From contig CAJNYU010000551.1 in the NCBI GenBank assembly GCA_905331475.1, positions 30,782-94,781 on the forward strand: a stretch of DNA of 64,000 bases. Direction: 5' to 3'. The translations under genes were made by a program, and so were the position numbers. The stretch comes from Rotaria socialis (Eukaryota > Rotifera > Eurotatoria > Philodinida > Philodinidae). The notes under the pieces were generated by a model. That model saw nothing but the letters and a program-made list of their open reading frames with translations, did not search any database and was not told the DNA's origin. Of the stretch, positions 63,495 through 64,000 are shown in pieces; the first letter of the stretch is position 1; each line of letters starts with the position of its first letter.

Positions 63495-64000
<506 letters not shown>

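Overview
The window is animal nuclear DNA. It is AT-rich, and its genes are split into many exons by very short introns (mostly about 45-70 bp, with GT...AG ends), among long non-coding spacers full of microsatellites. The gene set is metazoan: PALS1, CUX, calaxin, SH3BP5, NDUFA5 and stomatin. One decayed UvdE-type UV endonuclease, a family typical of bacteria and fungi, is also present. Tiny introns, low GC and a UvdE relic together suggest a bdelloid rotifer (for example a Rotaria-like genome). That assignment is inference and cannot be proved from the window.

Layout. 1-2.9 kb: no gene seen. 2.9-6.5 kb, minus strand: SH3BP5 and, 157 bp upstream of it, NDUFA5. 6.5-9.1 kb: spacer with a 95-bp-arm inverted repeat. 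9.1-10.5 kb, plus strand: calaxin (CLXN/EFCAB1). 10.5-14.9 kb: spacer with diverged inverted TATA-bearing repeats. 14.9-17.9 kb, plus: UXS1 (with a hAT-like MITE in its tenth intron), followed after 122 bp by PTRHD1. 20.0-21.1 kb, plus: an R-Ras-type GTPase. 21.5-23.0 kb: the UvdE pseudogene. 25.1-38.4 kb, plus: a 20-exon CUX/cut homeobox gene with three CUT domains and a homeodomain. 39.5-40.3 kb, minus: a candidate uncharacterised or decaying gene. 43.9-47.1 kb, plus: the PALS1/Stardust MAGUK. 50.9-54.7 kb, plus: the 3' part of a USP53/54-like gene. 55.8-56.3 kb, minus: a small four-exon gene of unknown function, with a frame-broken coding remnant just upstream of it. 59.8-63.5 kb, plus: a stomatin/podocin-family gene with possible alternative first and last exons.

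The genes do not form a pathway; this is ordinary scattered animal gene order. Two close same-strand pairs (NDUFA5-SH3BP5 and UXS1-PTRHD1) have acceptor-like sites just upstream of the second gene's start, which would suit trans-splicing. Exon boundaries were set by hand from reading frame, splice signals and recalled family motifs. For CUX, PALS1, UXS1, CLXN, SH3BP5, NDUFA5, the Ras gene and the stomatin gene, the exons sum to an intact frame.
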